This document shows positions 1 to 5,812 of a DNA stretch of 24,267 bases, in pieces. The stretch spans positions 1-24,267 of the forward strand of contig DBKZ01000074.1 in assembly GCA_002297415.1 (NCBI GenBank). The letters are read 5' to 3'. The position numbers and the translations under genes were made by a program. The first letter of the stretch is position 1. Each line of letters begins with the position of its first letter. Origin of the DNA: Ruminococcaceae bacterium UBA737 (lineage in GTDB: Bacteria > Bacillota > Clostridia > Oscillospirales > Acutalibacteraceae). Under the pieces are notes generated by a model, which saw only the letters and a program-made list of their open reading frames with translations, was not told the origin of the DNA and did no database searches.

Positions 1-7
1 CAATATC

Positions 8-235
8 TTAAGAAGTCTCGCAGCAATTTTCACTTTTATATTTTGTGATATTAAAATTGTTTTCAGACAATTCTTCAAAAATTAAATCGGCTGTGTTAAA
101 GTCATTACTGCAAACAACCGAATTCGCAATTGTATTTAATCCCGAACCGGGTCTGCCCATTATTACACAAAGCTGTCCCTTTTCTAGCCCTCCGCCAACT
201 GCTTTATTTAGCTCTCCCAACTTAAATTTAAACAT
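8..235 (-). CDS. Short DnaB/RecA-like protein with degenerate P-loop
   Basis: A 75-residue protein whose first 45 residues resemble the start of a DnaB/KaiC-type RecA-fold ATPase: a 'GGGLEKGQLCVI' lead-in followed by 'GRPGSGLNT', where a Walker A would read GxxxxGK(T/S). The catalytic lysine is absent (Leu-Asn occupies that position) and no Walker B follows, so it cannot be an ordinary ATPase. The remaining 30 residues look unrelated and end in a Cys-Cys pair. The ATG shares one base with the stop of rtcB (TAATG), so translation is probably coupled and it belongs to the RNA-repair operon. It may be a decayed helicase/RadA fragment or a small accessory protein. The ORF is complete within the window. 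Function unknown. Confidence 0.55.
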   Translation of the reverse strand: MFKFKLGELNKAVGGGLEKGQLCVIMGRPGSGLNTIANSVVCSNDFNTADLIFEELSENNFNITKYKSENCCETS

Positions 236-1362
236 TATTTCGTTTGTTTACCTCCATGCTCGCTTGCTTTGAAATTATATATGGGCTTTAAAATTTTATC
301 GACCTTTACGGTGTCCGAAATGTTTTTTAATATTTCCTCCATGGGCTTATATACAAACGGTGATTCGTCAATCGTGTCCTTTGATACGCTGGTTGTAAAA
401 ATGCCCTCCATCGACTTTTTGAACTGCGAAAGCGTAAAGCTTTGCTCAGCGTCTTTGCGGTTCATCAGTCTGCCGGCGCCGTGCGGTGCGGAGCAGTTCC
501 AATCGCTGTTGCCAAGACCCGTGCAAAGCAAGCTGCCGTCACGCATATTCATAGGGATAAGCAACTGCTCGCCCTTGCTTGCCGATACCGCACCCTTGCG
601 GAGTATCATATTGTCGGTATCTATATAATTATGAATTGTTTCAAAGCTTTCTTCCTCGTGAAGCTTTAGTCCGTCAATAATTACTTCCTTTATCACGGTG
701 CGGTTAAGTGCGGCAAATCGCTGCATAAGTGCCATATCGTGAAGATAGCTTTGCATAGCGTCCCCCTCTAAAAAGGCAAGCTCATACGGTATTTCGCTCT
801 GCTTTCTGCCGCCGCAGGCGGTATATGCTGTTTTCTGATAGTATTCTGCTACCCTGAGCCCTAAATTTCGGCTGCCTGTGTGTATAACAAGGTAAAGGCT
901 ATCGCCGTCGGTATCAATTTCAATAAAATGATTTCCGCCGCCAAGTGTGCCTACGCTTTCCTTTGCACGGCGCGTATCTATCTTTTTAACACATTCAAGC
1001 TCGTATATATCAATTCTGCCGTGACTGCGGTGCGCACGCTCACGGACATTCCGCCCGAACGGAATATTTTTTCTTATAAAGCTGTCAAGCTTCGGCAGTT
1101 CAAGCCGCTTTTCCTTTAATTTCACCGTCAGCATACCGCACCCTATATCCACACCTACTATATTTGGTACAATCTTGTCGGTCACCGTCATAGTGGTGCC
1201 TATGGTACAGCCTTTGCCTGCATGAACATCAGGCATAATGCGGATCTTGCTGTCCGACGAATACTCCATATCGCAAAAAGCCTTTATCTGACCTGCGGCC
1301 GAGGGCTCTAAATTATCGGTATAAACTAAAGCGGTATTATATTTTCCTGCTATTTCAATCAT
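235..1362 (-). CDS. rtcB: RNA-splicing ligase RtcB
   Basis: GTP- and Mn-dependent RNA ligase joining 2',3'-cyclic-phosphate or 3'-phosphate ends to 5'-OH ends; in bacteria the family serves RNA repair. Family hallmarks appear in order: PDVHAGKG near residue 45, metal ligands Asp72 and Cys75 in VDIGCGM, His145 in GGGNHF, His161 in IHTGSR, His244 in TIHNYI, and the guanylated His294 in APHGAGR. At 375 residues it is a short bacterial form, with all key residues present. I start it at ATG 1362 because GGAGG lies 8 nt upstream; a longer reading to 1392 has no such site. Its first 8 nt overlap the end of the cREC gene and its stop overlaps the start of the 75-residue gene, giving a tightly coupled three-gene unit. 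Cytoplasmic. Confidence 0.96.
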   Translation of the reverse strand: MIEIAGKYNTALVYTDNLEPSAAGQIKAFCDMEYSSDSKIRIMPDVHAGKGCTIGTTMTVTDKIVPNIVGVDIGCGMLTVKLKEKRLELPKLDSFIRKNIPFGRNVRERAHRSHGRIDIYELECVKKIDTRRAKESVGTLGGGNHFIEIDTDGDSLYLVIHTGSRNLGLRVAEYYQKTAYTACGGRKQSEIPYELAFLEGDAMQSYLHDMALMQRFAALNRTVIKEVIIDGLKLHEEESFETIHNYIDTDNMILRKGAVSASKGEQLLIPMNMRDGSLLCTGLGNSDWNCSAPHGAGRLMNRKDAEQSFTLSQFKKSMEGIFTTSVSKDTIDESPFVYKPMEEILKNISDTVKVDKILKPIYNFKASEHGGKQTK

Positions 1363-1657
1363 TTGTTTTCCTCCAATATCGGTTGATTTCACGCTGCATA
1401 TTTTCTCTGCCTACGGGATTTTGGGTGTGCAGTCTGATAGGATAAAAGGTTTTTCTTTCGGCAAGCCAATCGATAAGCTTTATTCCGCCGCCGCCGTCTG
1501 CGGCATAATCTCCTAAATCGTGGTCGCAGTTTATTTCTTCAATTTCGCTTTTTTCCGCTTCGCAATGAATGATTTTCAGTTTTGCCTCATTCACGCTGCG
1601 GCAGTGAAAATATCCGTTCGGTGCGGGTCTTATATCGTCAAGCCATATTTTAATCAT
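1355..1657 (-). CDS. cREC-type (cyclic-phosphate processing) receiver-fold protein
   Basis: 100 residues matching the receiver-like family proposed to process RNA cyclic phosphates (Pfam cREC_REC, recalled from memory). Visible signature: N-terminal 'IKIWLDDIRPAP.G', central 'CDHDLGDYA', 'GIKLIDWL', and C-terminal 'HTQNPVGRENM', giving conserved Asp, Asp-His-Asp and His/Asn residues in a CheY-like arrangement without an output domain. It is the first gene of the RNA-repair operon and overlaps rtcB by 8 nt. The neighbourhood supports a role in preparing or sensing 2',3'-cyclic-phosphate ends that RtcB then seals; that biochemical role is inferred from family and context. The ribosome site GGAAGTGA sits within a small hairpin (see leader feature). 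A plain two-component receiver is less likely because no kinase or DNA-binding partner adjoins. Confidence 0.8.
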   Translation of the reverse strand: MIKIWLDDIRPAPNGYFHCRSVNEAKLKIIHCEAEKSEIEEINCDHDLGDYAADGGGGIKLIDWLAERKTFYPIRLHTQNPVGRENMQREINRYWRKTND

Positions 1658-1661
1658 ACTG

Positions 1662-1710
1662 TCACTTCCGTTTCGGAAATTTGCGGCTTGAAACCGAACC
1701 TCCGCCGCAA
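1662..1710 (-). promoter_or_regulatory. Leader hairpins ahead of the cREC-rtcB operon
   Basis: Just upstream of the cREC start are two inverted repeats. TTCCG/CGGAA (1666-1670 and 1674-1678) pairs over a 3-nt loop, and its start-proximal arm contains most of the ribosome binding site GGAAGTGA. A second, 7-bp repeat TTGCGGC/GCCGCAA lies at 1681-1687 and 1704-1710. The first could hide the ribosome site. The 212-nt gap up to the next gene (1658-1869) otherwise shows only A+T-rich DNA and a possible weak promoter, with no copy of the regulon operator. Regulatory meaning is inference. Confidence 0.3.
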
Positions 1711-1869
1711 TGAGTAAGGTTTTTATGCAGAGTTAGCGTTAAAAAACCATAAATTCACATTAAACAGTTTTTTATAACGGAAATTTTATAACAAATTCAA
1801 AAAACTTAAAACTTAAACCAGAACCTGCTATCTTCCTTTTATGCTGTACGCTCTGCAACGGAAAAGCTT

Positions 1870-2379
1870 TTACAAATCTATTTCAAGGGTAACGCTGTTA
1901 TTCAGCGTATCAAGCGCTGTTTGCAGTGCCGATAATTTGTCAAACGCCCTGTCATAGTCTTCCTTTACCGTCTTTCTGTCGTAATTTATATATCTGTAAT
2001 CTATAATGCTTGTTCTGCTGTAATATTCCTGATTTTCTCTTGATTTCGGCAGTCTTGCTTTCATTTCGGCAAGCTTTTTGACCTTTTTTGAAAGCTGAGG
2101 AATATATACAAGCGCCTCGTCAACCGTAAGTTCAAAACCGGGCAGAGTGTGCGATGTATTAAAGAGGTTTATCGCGTGCTTTAATTTGATTATTCTGTTT
2201 CCGAGTTCTTCCAATGCTTTTTGCGTTTTTGTATAATCGTATTCCGGCCGCACGCTTTCGGGATCCTCGCCCATAGCGGCAAGAAAGGTGCTGCTTTCCG
2301 CTTCCTCCGCAAGAAGTAAATCGTATTCGTCATTAAGCTTTTTAAGCAGTTTGTTTGCCTGTGCAGATGTATATTTCAT
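1870..2379 (-). CDS. Helical protein, DIP1984/DUF6847-like
   Basis: A 169-residue soluble, mostly helical protein. The N-terminal half is rich in Leu, Lys and Glu (LLKKLNDEYDLLLAEEAES), suggesting a coiled coil. The middle carries a recognisable block, 'IIKLKHAINLFNTSHTLPGF' followed by 'ALVYIPQLSKKVKKLAEMKA', which I recall from a conserved Firmicutes family (DIP1984/DUF6847). Function is unknown. Start chosen at ATG 2379, preceded by AAAAGGAGGGG; a reading extended to 2490 would run through the promoter and is rejected. It has its own promoter carrying the operator motif at 2427-2442. Transcription may continue into the cREC-rtcB operon, since no clear terminator follows. Confidence 0.75.
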   Translation of the reverse strand: MKYTSAQANKLLKKLNDEYDLLLAEEAESSTFLAAMGEDPESVRPEYDYTKTQKALEELGNRIIKLKHAINLFNTSHTLPGFELTVDEALVYIPQLSKKVKKLAEMKARLPKSRENQEYYSRTSIIDYRYINYDRKTVKEDYDRAFDKLSALQTALDTLNNSVTLEIDL

Positions 2380-2409
2380 TTTAACCCCTCCTTTTTTCTT
2401 TCTGATACT

Positions 2410-2442
2410 ATTATATGAAACAGTATGTACCGAAAATGGGAT
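2410..2442 (-). promoter_or_regulatory. Promoter with GTACC-N6-GGGAT operator (site 1)
   Basis: On the minus strand a perfect -10 box TATAAT (2410-2415) lies 11 nt downstream of an operator-like inverted repeat (2427-2442; GTACC-GAAAAT-GGGAT on the plus strand). The expected -35 position falls inside the operator and has no TTGACA resemblance, suggesting an activator-dependent promoter. The segment from the operator arm through the -10 (CGGTACATA...TTTCATATAAT) is nearly identical to that at 9339-9371. Confidence 0.72.
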
Positions 2443-2445
2443 ATA

Positions 2446-2476
2446 AAAAACCTGCCTTGTAAAAAAGCAGGTTTTT
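2446..2476 (-). terminator. Intrinsic terminator of the 2538-5564 operon
   Basis: Perfect 10-bp inverted repeat AAAAACCTGC / GCAGGTTTTT with an 11-nt loop; on the minus strand the stem runs into a U-tract. It lies 60 nt beyond the stop of the last gene of the five-gene operon and only 3 nt from the operator of the next promoter. Confidence 0.85.
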
Positions 2477-2537
2477 ATGCAAATTAGCATTTTGAATTTT
2501 TGTGATAATATTCCCGTTTCTTCTTTATTGTGCGAAA

Positions 2538-3062
2538 TCAGTATTTATTATCTTTCACCGCGTCACTTAAAAGACAGATTACAATACCGTTAACTATCTT
2601 GCCGTAATCATCCGTATCAACATATTTAAAATAATAAGTTTTCTGTTCGTCTGTCATATTATGAATGTTCATTATGAGGCTTTTTCCGAAATAGTCAGAG
2701 CGAATTAAGTCATCTCGGCTGACAAACGCATACCATTGGTCAAAAAGGGGTGTATCACGGATATAATTAGGATCTTCGCAGAAATAGTCGGGATCATTGA
2801 CTGTTTTTCCAATTATTTCTCCTATTTTTTTAGCATTCTCATTTTCTGTATATTCAGGGCTTTCATCAGCTATAAATTGTTCGTTTTTTATAGGGAAAAA
2901 ATCACAATTTTTAATAACTCGTGTAACTGTTTTACGCATTTCGGCTTTTGCTTCTTCAAATGAGTCAAACACCTGTAATAGCTTTATGTTGTCATCTACC
3001 TCCCACCAGAAACCGTTATCCGGATTGGTGTTGATTTCCATTGTTAATGCATATTTTGCCAT
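2538..3062 (-). CDS. Hypothetical protein, 174 residues
   Basis: Not recognised. The protein opens with a beta-rich segment (AKYALTMEINTNPDNGFWWEV) followed by 'VFDSFEEAKAEMRKTV', a layout seen in small alpha/beta proteins. It then has an acidic, aromatic-rich middle and a hydrophobic C-terminal strand (KIVNGIVICLLS). No signal peptide, membrane helix or catalytic motif is evident. It is the last gene of the operon that starts at 5564, 56 nt after the preceding gene, with GGCGG upstream of the ATG and a strong terminator downstream. A role shared with its operon partners is inferred only from position. Confidence 0.7.
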   Translation of the reverse strand: MAKYALTMEINTNPDNGFWWEVDDNIKLLQVFDSFEEAKAEMRKTVTRVIKNCDFFPIKNEQFIADESPEYTENENAKKIGEIIGKTVNDPDYFCEDPNYIRDTPLFDQWYAFVSRDDLIRSDYFGKSLIMNIHNMTDEQKTYYFKYVDTDDYGKIVNGIVICLLSDAVKDNKY

Positions 3063-3118
3063 TTTATTTTCCGCCTTTTTCTTTTTTATATTTTGTTGCT
3101 TTAGTAATTGCAGATAAT

Positions 3119-4087
3119 CTATTCATCATCGTCTTCTTCTAATATTTCTCTTCCTTCTTTTTGCATAGTATCGATTATAGCCCATATTCCGTCCTCGCTC
3201 TCGCCGATTTCGGGACCGCCTATACCGGCAGGCTTTAATTTTCCGTTTTCGTCAAAAAACATATCTGTGCTTAAATCCGTCACATCATAATAATACTCTG
3301 ACAATTTCTTTTTGCTGGAAAACACTTTTAAAACAAAAAGCGAATATTGGAAATCCTCGGCATCTCTTTCAAAAAGAGAAGGATCTCTGAGAAGTACAGA
3401 AGGACTTTTCAAAACCTTTAAAAATTCTTCGTCGCTTATAGACCAAGAGCGGTATTCTTCATAAAGGAATTCAACATTTTCGTAAGCCTTTTGTGACGGC
3501 GTATATTTATCGTTCATTTCGCGGAGGAAAGCCATAAATTCATTGCTATAAAAGTCCATACTTTGAAAACCGTAATAAATGTTTGGCCTTATTACAGGAT
3601 ATATATTTTTTAAATTAGGGAAAAATGCTTCAAAATATTCAGTGATTACTTTATGGGTTTCATTGACCATTTTTTCTATACCCATCGAATTATTATTATG
3701 TATATCCGAATACCTCTTTAAAAAATCAAATAATTGCAGGTCATCTGTTTGTCTGACTCCTTCGCCGTAGGATTTAAAGCGGTATTGCTTTTTAAGACCC
3801 TTAGGGCAAGTATCTGTTTTTTTACATGTGCAATAAAGAGTATTATCGTAATCACAGCAATCGCCTAACGGACACGCGGGCTCGGGTTCTTTTTCGGGCG
3901 TCTTTGCAGCCGTCTTGATTTCTTCGCTGTCAGAAGGAGAAGCCGCTTTCACCGGCGGTGCAAAATTACTGTTGTTCTGCGGCACTTCTGTAACCAAACC
4001 GCAAAAATCCAATCCTTTTTTTACATTTTCTTTAATATCATAAATTGCTTTGTCCAAGAAATCTATTCCGAAACTGAATTTTCCCAT
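3119..4087 (-). CDS. Hypothetical protein with cysteine cluster, 322 residues
   Basis: Not recognised as a family. After about 70 polar, low-complexity residues rich in Pro, Glu, Lys and Ala, residues ~73-96 hold seven cysteines in the pattern CPLGDCCDYDNTLYC-TC-C, likely a metal-binding knuckle (zinc or iron-sulfur). The rest is a mixed, aromatic-rich domain (…YENVEFLYEEYRSWSISDEEFL…) and an acidic tail ending in EEDDDE. There is no signal peptide or membrane helix. Its ATG directly follows the stop codon of the upstream cysteine-rich gene (TAA-ATG, no gap), with AGGTGGAG as ribosome site, so the two are translated together and may form a complex. Confidence 0.72.
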   Translation of the reverse strand: MGKFSFGIDFLDKAIYDIKENVKKGLDFCGLVTEVPQNNSNFAPPVKAASPSDSEEIKTAAKTPEKEPEPACPLGDCCDYDNTLYCTCKKTDTCPKGLKKQYRFKSYGEGVRQTDDLQLFDFLKRYSDIHNNNSMGIEKMVNETHKVITEYFEAFFPNLKNIYPVIRPNIYYGFQSMDFYSNEFMAFLREMNDKYTPSQKAYENVEFLYEEYRSWSISDEEFLKVLKSPSVLLRDPSLFERDAEDFQYSLFVLKVFSSKKKLSEYYYDVTDLSTDMFFDENGKLKPAGIGGPEIGESEDGIWAIIDTMQKEGREILEEDDDE

Positions 4088-4294
4088 TTAGAGTTCACTC
4101 CACCTATTAAATTTATTACAGTATTTTCCCGTATGAGCATAATGTCCCGATGTATATAAGCTTGGAACACCCTGAGTACATTTCCCGATTGACATAGTAG
4201 AAGCGGTGTTTACGCCGGAACAGGTTTTTTCTCTTGGCCCTTCCCAATATTCACAGGTGGCGCAGCATTTATTGATTTTCGGTACACTGAACAT
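4088..4294 (-). CDS. Small cysteine-rich protein, 68 residues
   Basis: A 68-residue protein with seven cysteines: 'KCCATCEYWEG' near the N-terminus (C-x2-C plus a neighbouring Cys), then single cysteines at about residues 25, 39 and 59, and two His-containing stretches. The 'CxxCxYW.G' opening resembles small zinc-ribbon-like proteins found in phage and clostridial genomes; I cannot name the family. A GAGGAGG ribosome site lies 9 nt upstream and overlaps the stop of the preceding gene. It sits between the beta-flower-like gene and the 322-residue cysteine-cluster protein. Two adjacent genes with cysteine clusters suggest a common metal-dependent role. Confidence 0.72.
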   Translation of the reverse strand: MFSVPKINKCCATCEYWEGPREKTCSGVNTASTMSIGKCTQGVPSLYTSGHYAHTGKYCNKFNRWSEL

Positions 4295-4309
4295 ATTATT
4301 TTTCCTCCT

Positions 4310-4510
4310 CTACATATTAAGCGTCATCATAAGCTGATCGCCTTTTGCTATTTGCCTGCCGTAAAAATCAGTGGTAACATCAAGACTTGCATTATATTTA
4401 CCTTTTATCTTGCCGGAAAAATCCTTTATTTGCTTGTTTCCGGTTGAGGTATCAAGCTCAATAAAGCCGATTATTTTTCCGGTCCAGTCATGAACCTTGA
4501 TTATTTGCAT
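4310..4510 (-). CDS. Small 4-fold beta-flower-like protein, 66 residues
   Basis: The sequence is built from a short repeat: 'DWTGKIIG', 'DFSGKIKG' and 'DFYGRQIA', each D-x-(T/S/Y)-G-(K/R)-x-I separated by about 20 residues. This matches my memory of the '4-fold beta flower' family of small all-beta proteins, which is of unknown biochemical function and recurs in bacterial conflict gene clusters. There are no catalytic residues or membrane segments. It starts one base after the stop of the 350-residue gene, with AGGAGG 10 nt upstream of the ATG. Family call is moderate; the internal repeat is plain in the sequence. Confidence 0.65.
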   Translation of the reverse strand: MQIIKVHDWTGKIIGFIELDTSTGNKQIKDFSGKIKGKYNASLDVTTDFYGRQIAKGDQLMMTLNM

Positions 4511-4511
4511 A

Positions 4512-5564
4512 TTATTTCACCTCCTGTTCAAGCCATGTCCCCGTTTTATCACTGAAAACCGATAATTGGGAATCGGTTATATTATGTATAATTCTGCTGA
4601 GCGCTTTTCTTTCAAGCGGCACCTCGTAAGGGTAGCCTTCAAGTATTTTTAAAATATCCTGCTGACGCAGATGCTTTTCACTGCTTGAATGCTCCTTTAA
4701 AATTAAATATACAAAGAGCGGAGCCATACTTTTTCTTGAATTTGTTTTTTTAGGTCTGAAAAGATTGTCAAGCTCCTCATCGCTCATAAGCTCATACCTT
4801 TCAATTTGGAGCCGATAGGTATTATCAACGGTTTCTTTTGAAGTGCAATATTTATGCAGCACCATAGCTGCCGCTAATAAACGGGCTTCGTTTTTTATAA
4901 TAATTTCGGGAGCATTAAGGCTTAACAGCCTGCAAAGCCGTGTCGCCCTAATAACATATTGATAAGCGCATATATTACTTCCCACCCGCTTTTCTGCTTC
5001 CTTAATAAGCGATTGGCAATATGAATCATAAATTCTCTTTTCGTCTTTGGTTACGGAAACATCCATGTACTCTCTGAAAAAATCCTTTTCGGCTTTTGAT
5101 AATTCTGTGCCCTTTGTAAATTTTCCGGAAAGCTCTTTAAGATAATCCGCCGTATCAAGACGATCGGATATATCGTGAACGGTGTTAAACTTTAAATCTT
5201 CGGAATTTAAAGTTTTTACAAAAATCTGCCAAACATTAAAAAGCCGTGCGTTTCCGTTTTCTTCGCAAAACACCTTTTGAGCCGTCTCTTCACTCCCGTC
5301 CAATTCTTCATATTTTTCGGCAATTTTTTTAAGATCGGAATAAAGCTTTTTAAATTCCGAGCAAACCGAATTGCGGTCTTCCATCGTCCAATTCATTTTG
5401 CAGCGGTAGCTGTATTTTTCTTCACAAAGCGACAGCTCGTTAGGAAATTCGGGTATATAAAGCACGCCGTCCCCGTCTGTTCTGTCAAACATCAAATAAA
5501 TGTAATCTAATGGAGTGATGTCGGATTCAAAGGATAAAGTTTGCGTTTCGTTTTCATTTGTCAT
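4512..5564 (-). CDS. Hypothetical protein with C-terminal winged-helix-like segment
   Basis: 350 residues, first gene of a five-gene operon. Residues 1-260 are acidic, mostly helical and not recognised. The last ~75 residues (…PLFVYLILKEHSSSEKHLRQ then QDILKILEGYPYEVPLERKA and LSRIIHNI) look like a winged helix-turn-helix. They align by eye with the N-terminal HTH of the WYL regulator encoded at 10543-11523 (shared pattern ILKEYS…DI…ERKAISR/ERKALSR). It may bind DNA or regulate its own operon. I start at ATG 5564, with AAGGAG 8 nt upstream; the in-frame TTG at 5570 is too close to that site. The promoter carries operator site 2. Confidence 0.75.
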   Translation of the reverse strand: MTNENETQTLSFESDITPLDYIYLMFDRTDGDGVLYIPEFPNELSLCEEKYSYRCKMNWTMEDRNSVCSEFKKLYSDLKKIAEKYEELDGSEETAQKVFCEENGNARLFNVWQIFVKTLNSEDLKFNTVHDISDRLDTADYLKELSGKFTKGTELSKAEKDFFREYMDVSVTKDEKRIYDSYCQSLIKEAEKRVGSNICAYQYVIRATRLCRLLSLNAPEIIIKNEARLLAAAMVLHKYCTSKETVDNTYRLQIERYELMSDEELDNLFRPKKTNSRKSMAPLFVYLILKEHSSSEKHLRQQDILKILEGYPYEVPLERKALSRIIHNITDSQLSVFSDKTGTWLEQEVK

Positions 5565-5594
5565 ACTCAAGGCTCCTTATCGTTTATAGCTTTA

Positions 5595-5628
5595 ATTATA
5601 ATATTTGTGATGTCCCACACGCGGTACA
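5595..5628 (-). promoter_or_regulatory. Promoter with GTACC-N6-GGGAC operator (site 2)
   Basis: Minus-strand -10 TATAAT (5595-5600) preceded after exactly 11 nt by the operator (5612-5627; minus strand GTACC-GCGTGT-GGGAC). There is no consensus -35, as at the other sites. It drives the five-gene operon ending at the 2446-2476 terminator. Confidence 0.72.
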
Positions 5629-5720
5629 TGGATTTTTTTGAGAGCTGTTTTTTGAAAGTGAAAGAATTGTATCATATGGATTTTAAAAAAGCAACTAAAT
5701 AAGAAATCTGAAATCAAAAT

Positions 5721-5749
5721 GTACCGTTTTCGGTGCGCTGAATTATAGT
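5721..5749 (+). promoter_or_regulatory. Operator GTACC-N6-GGTGC ahead of DUF2779 gene (site 3)
   Basis: A copy of the shared motif (5721-5736, GTACC-GTTTTC-GGTGC) sits upstream of the plus-strand DUF2779 gene. The best -10 candidate, TATAGT (5744-5749), is only 7 nt away rather than 11, so the geometry differs from the other promoters; the site may repress, or the true start may differ. Together with site 2 it forms a divergent regulatory region of about 250 nt. Confidence 0.55.
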
Positions 5750-5812
5750 GTATTGAAAAAAACGGTAAAATACTGTAAAATTATATTATTAAATGTAAGC
5801 GGAGGACGGGAT

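Noticed and set aside
269..628. Plus-strand open frame of 119 codons
   Set aside because: Antisense to rtcB, which has full family motifs; no ribosome site and no recognisable protein.
1861..1870. AAAAGCTTTT palindrome after the 1870-2379 gene as a terminator
   Set aside because: Ten-base palindrome without a loop or U-run; too weak.
4275..4286. CGGTAC half-site with similar flanks near the start of the 68-residue gene
   Set aside because: Only one arm is present, it encodes residues of the protein (SVPKI), and there is no -10 at the expected distance.
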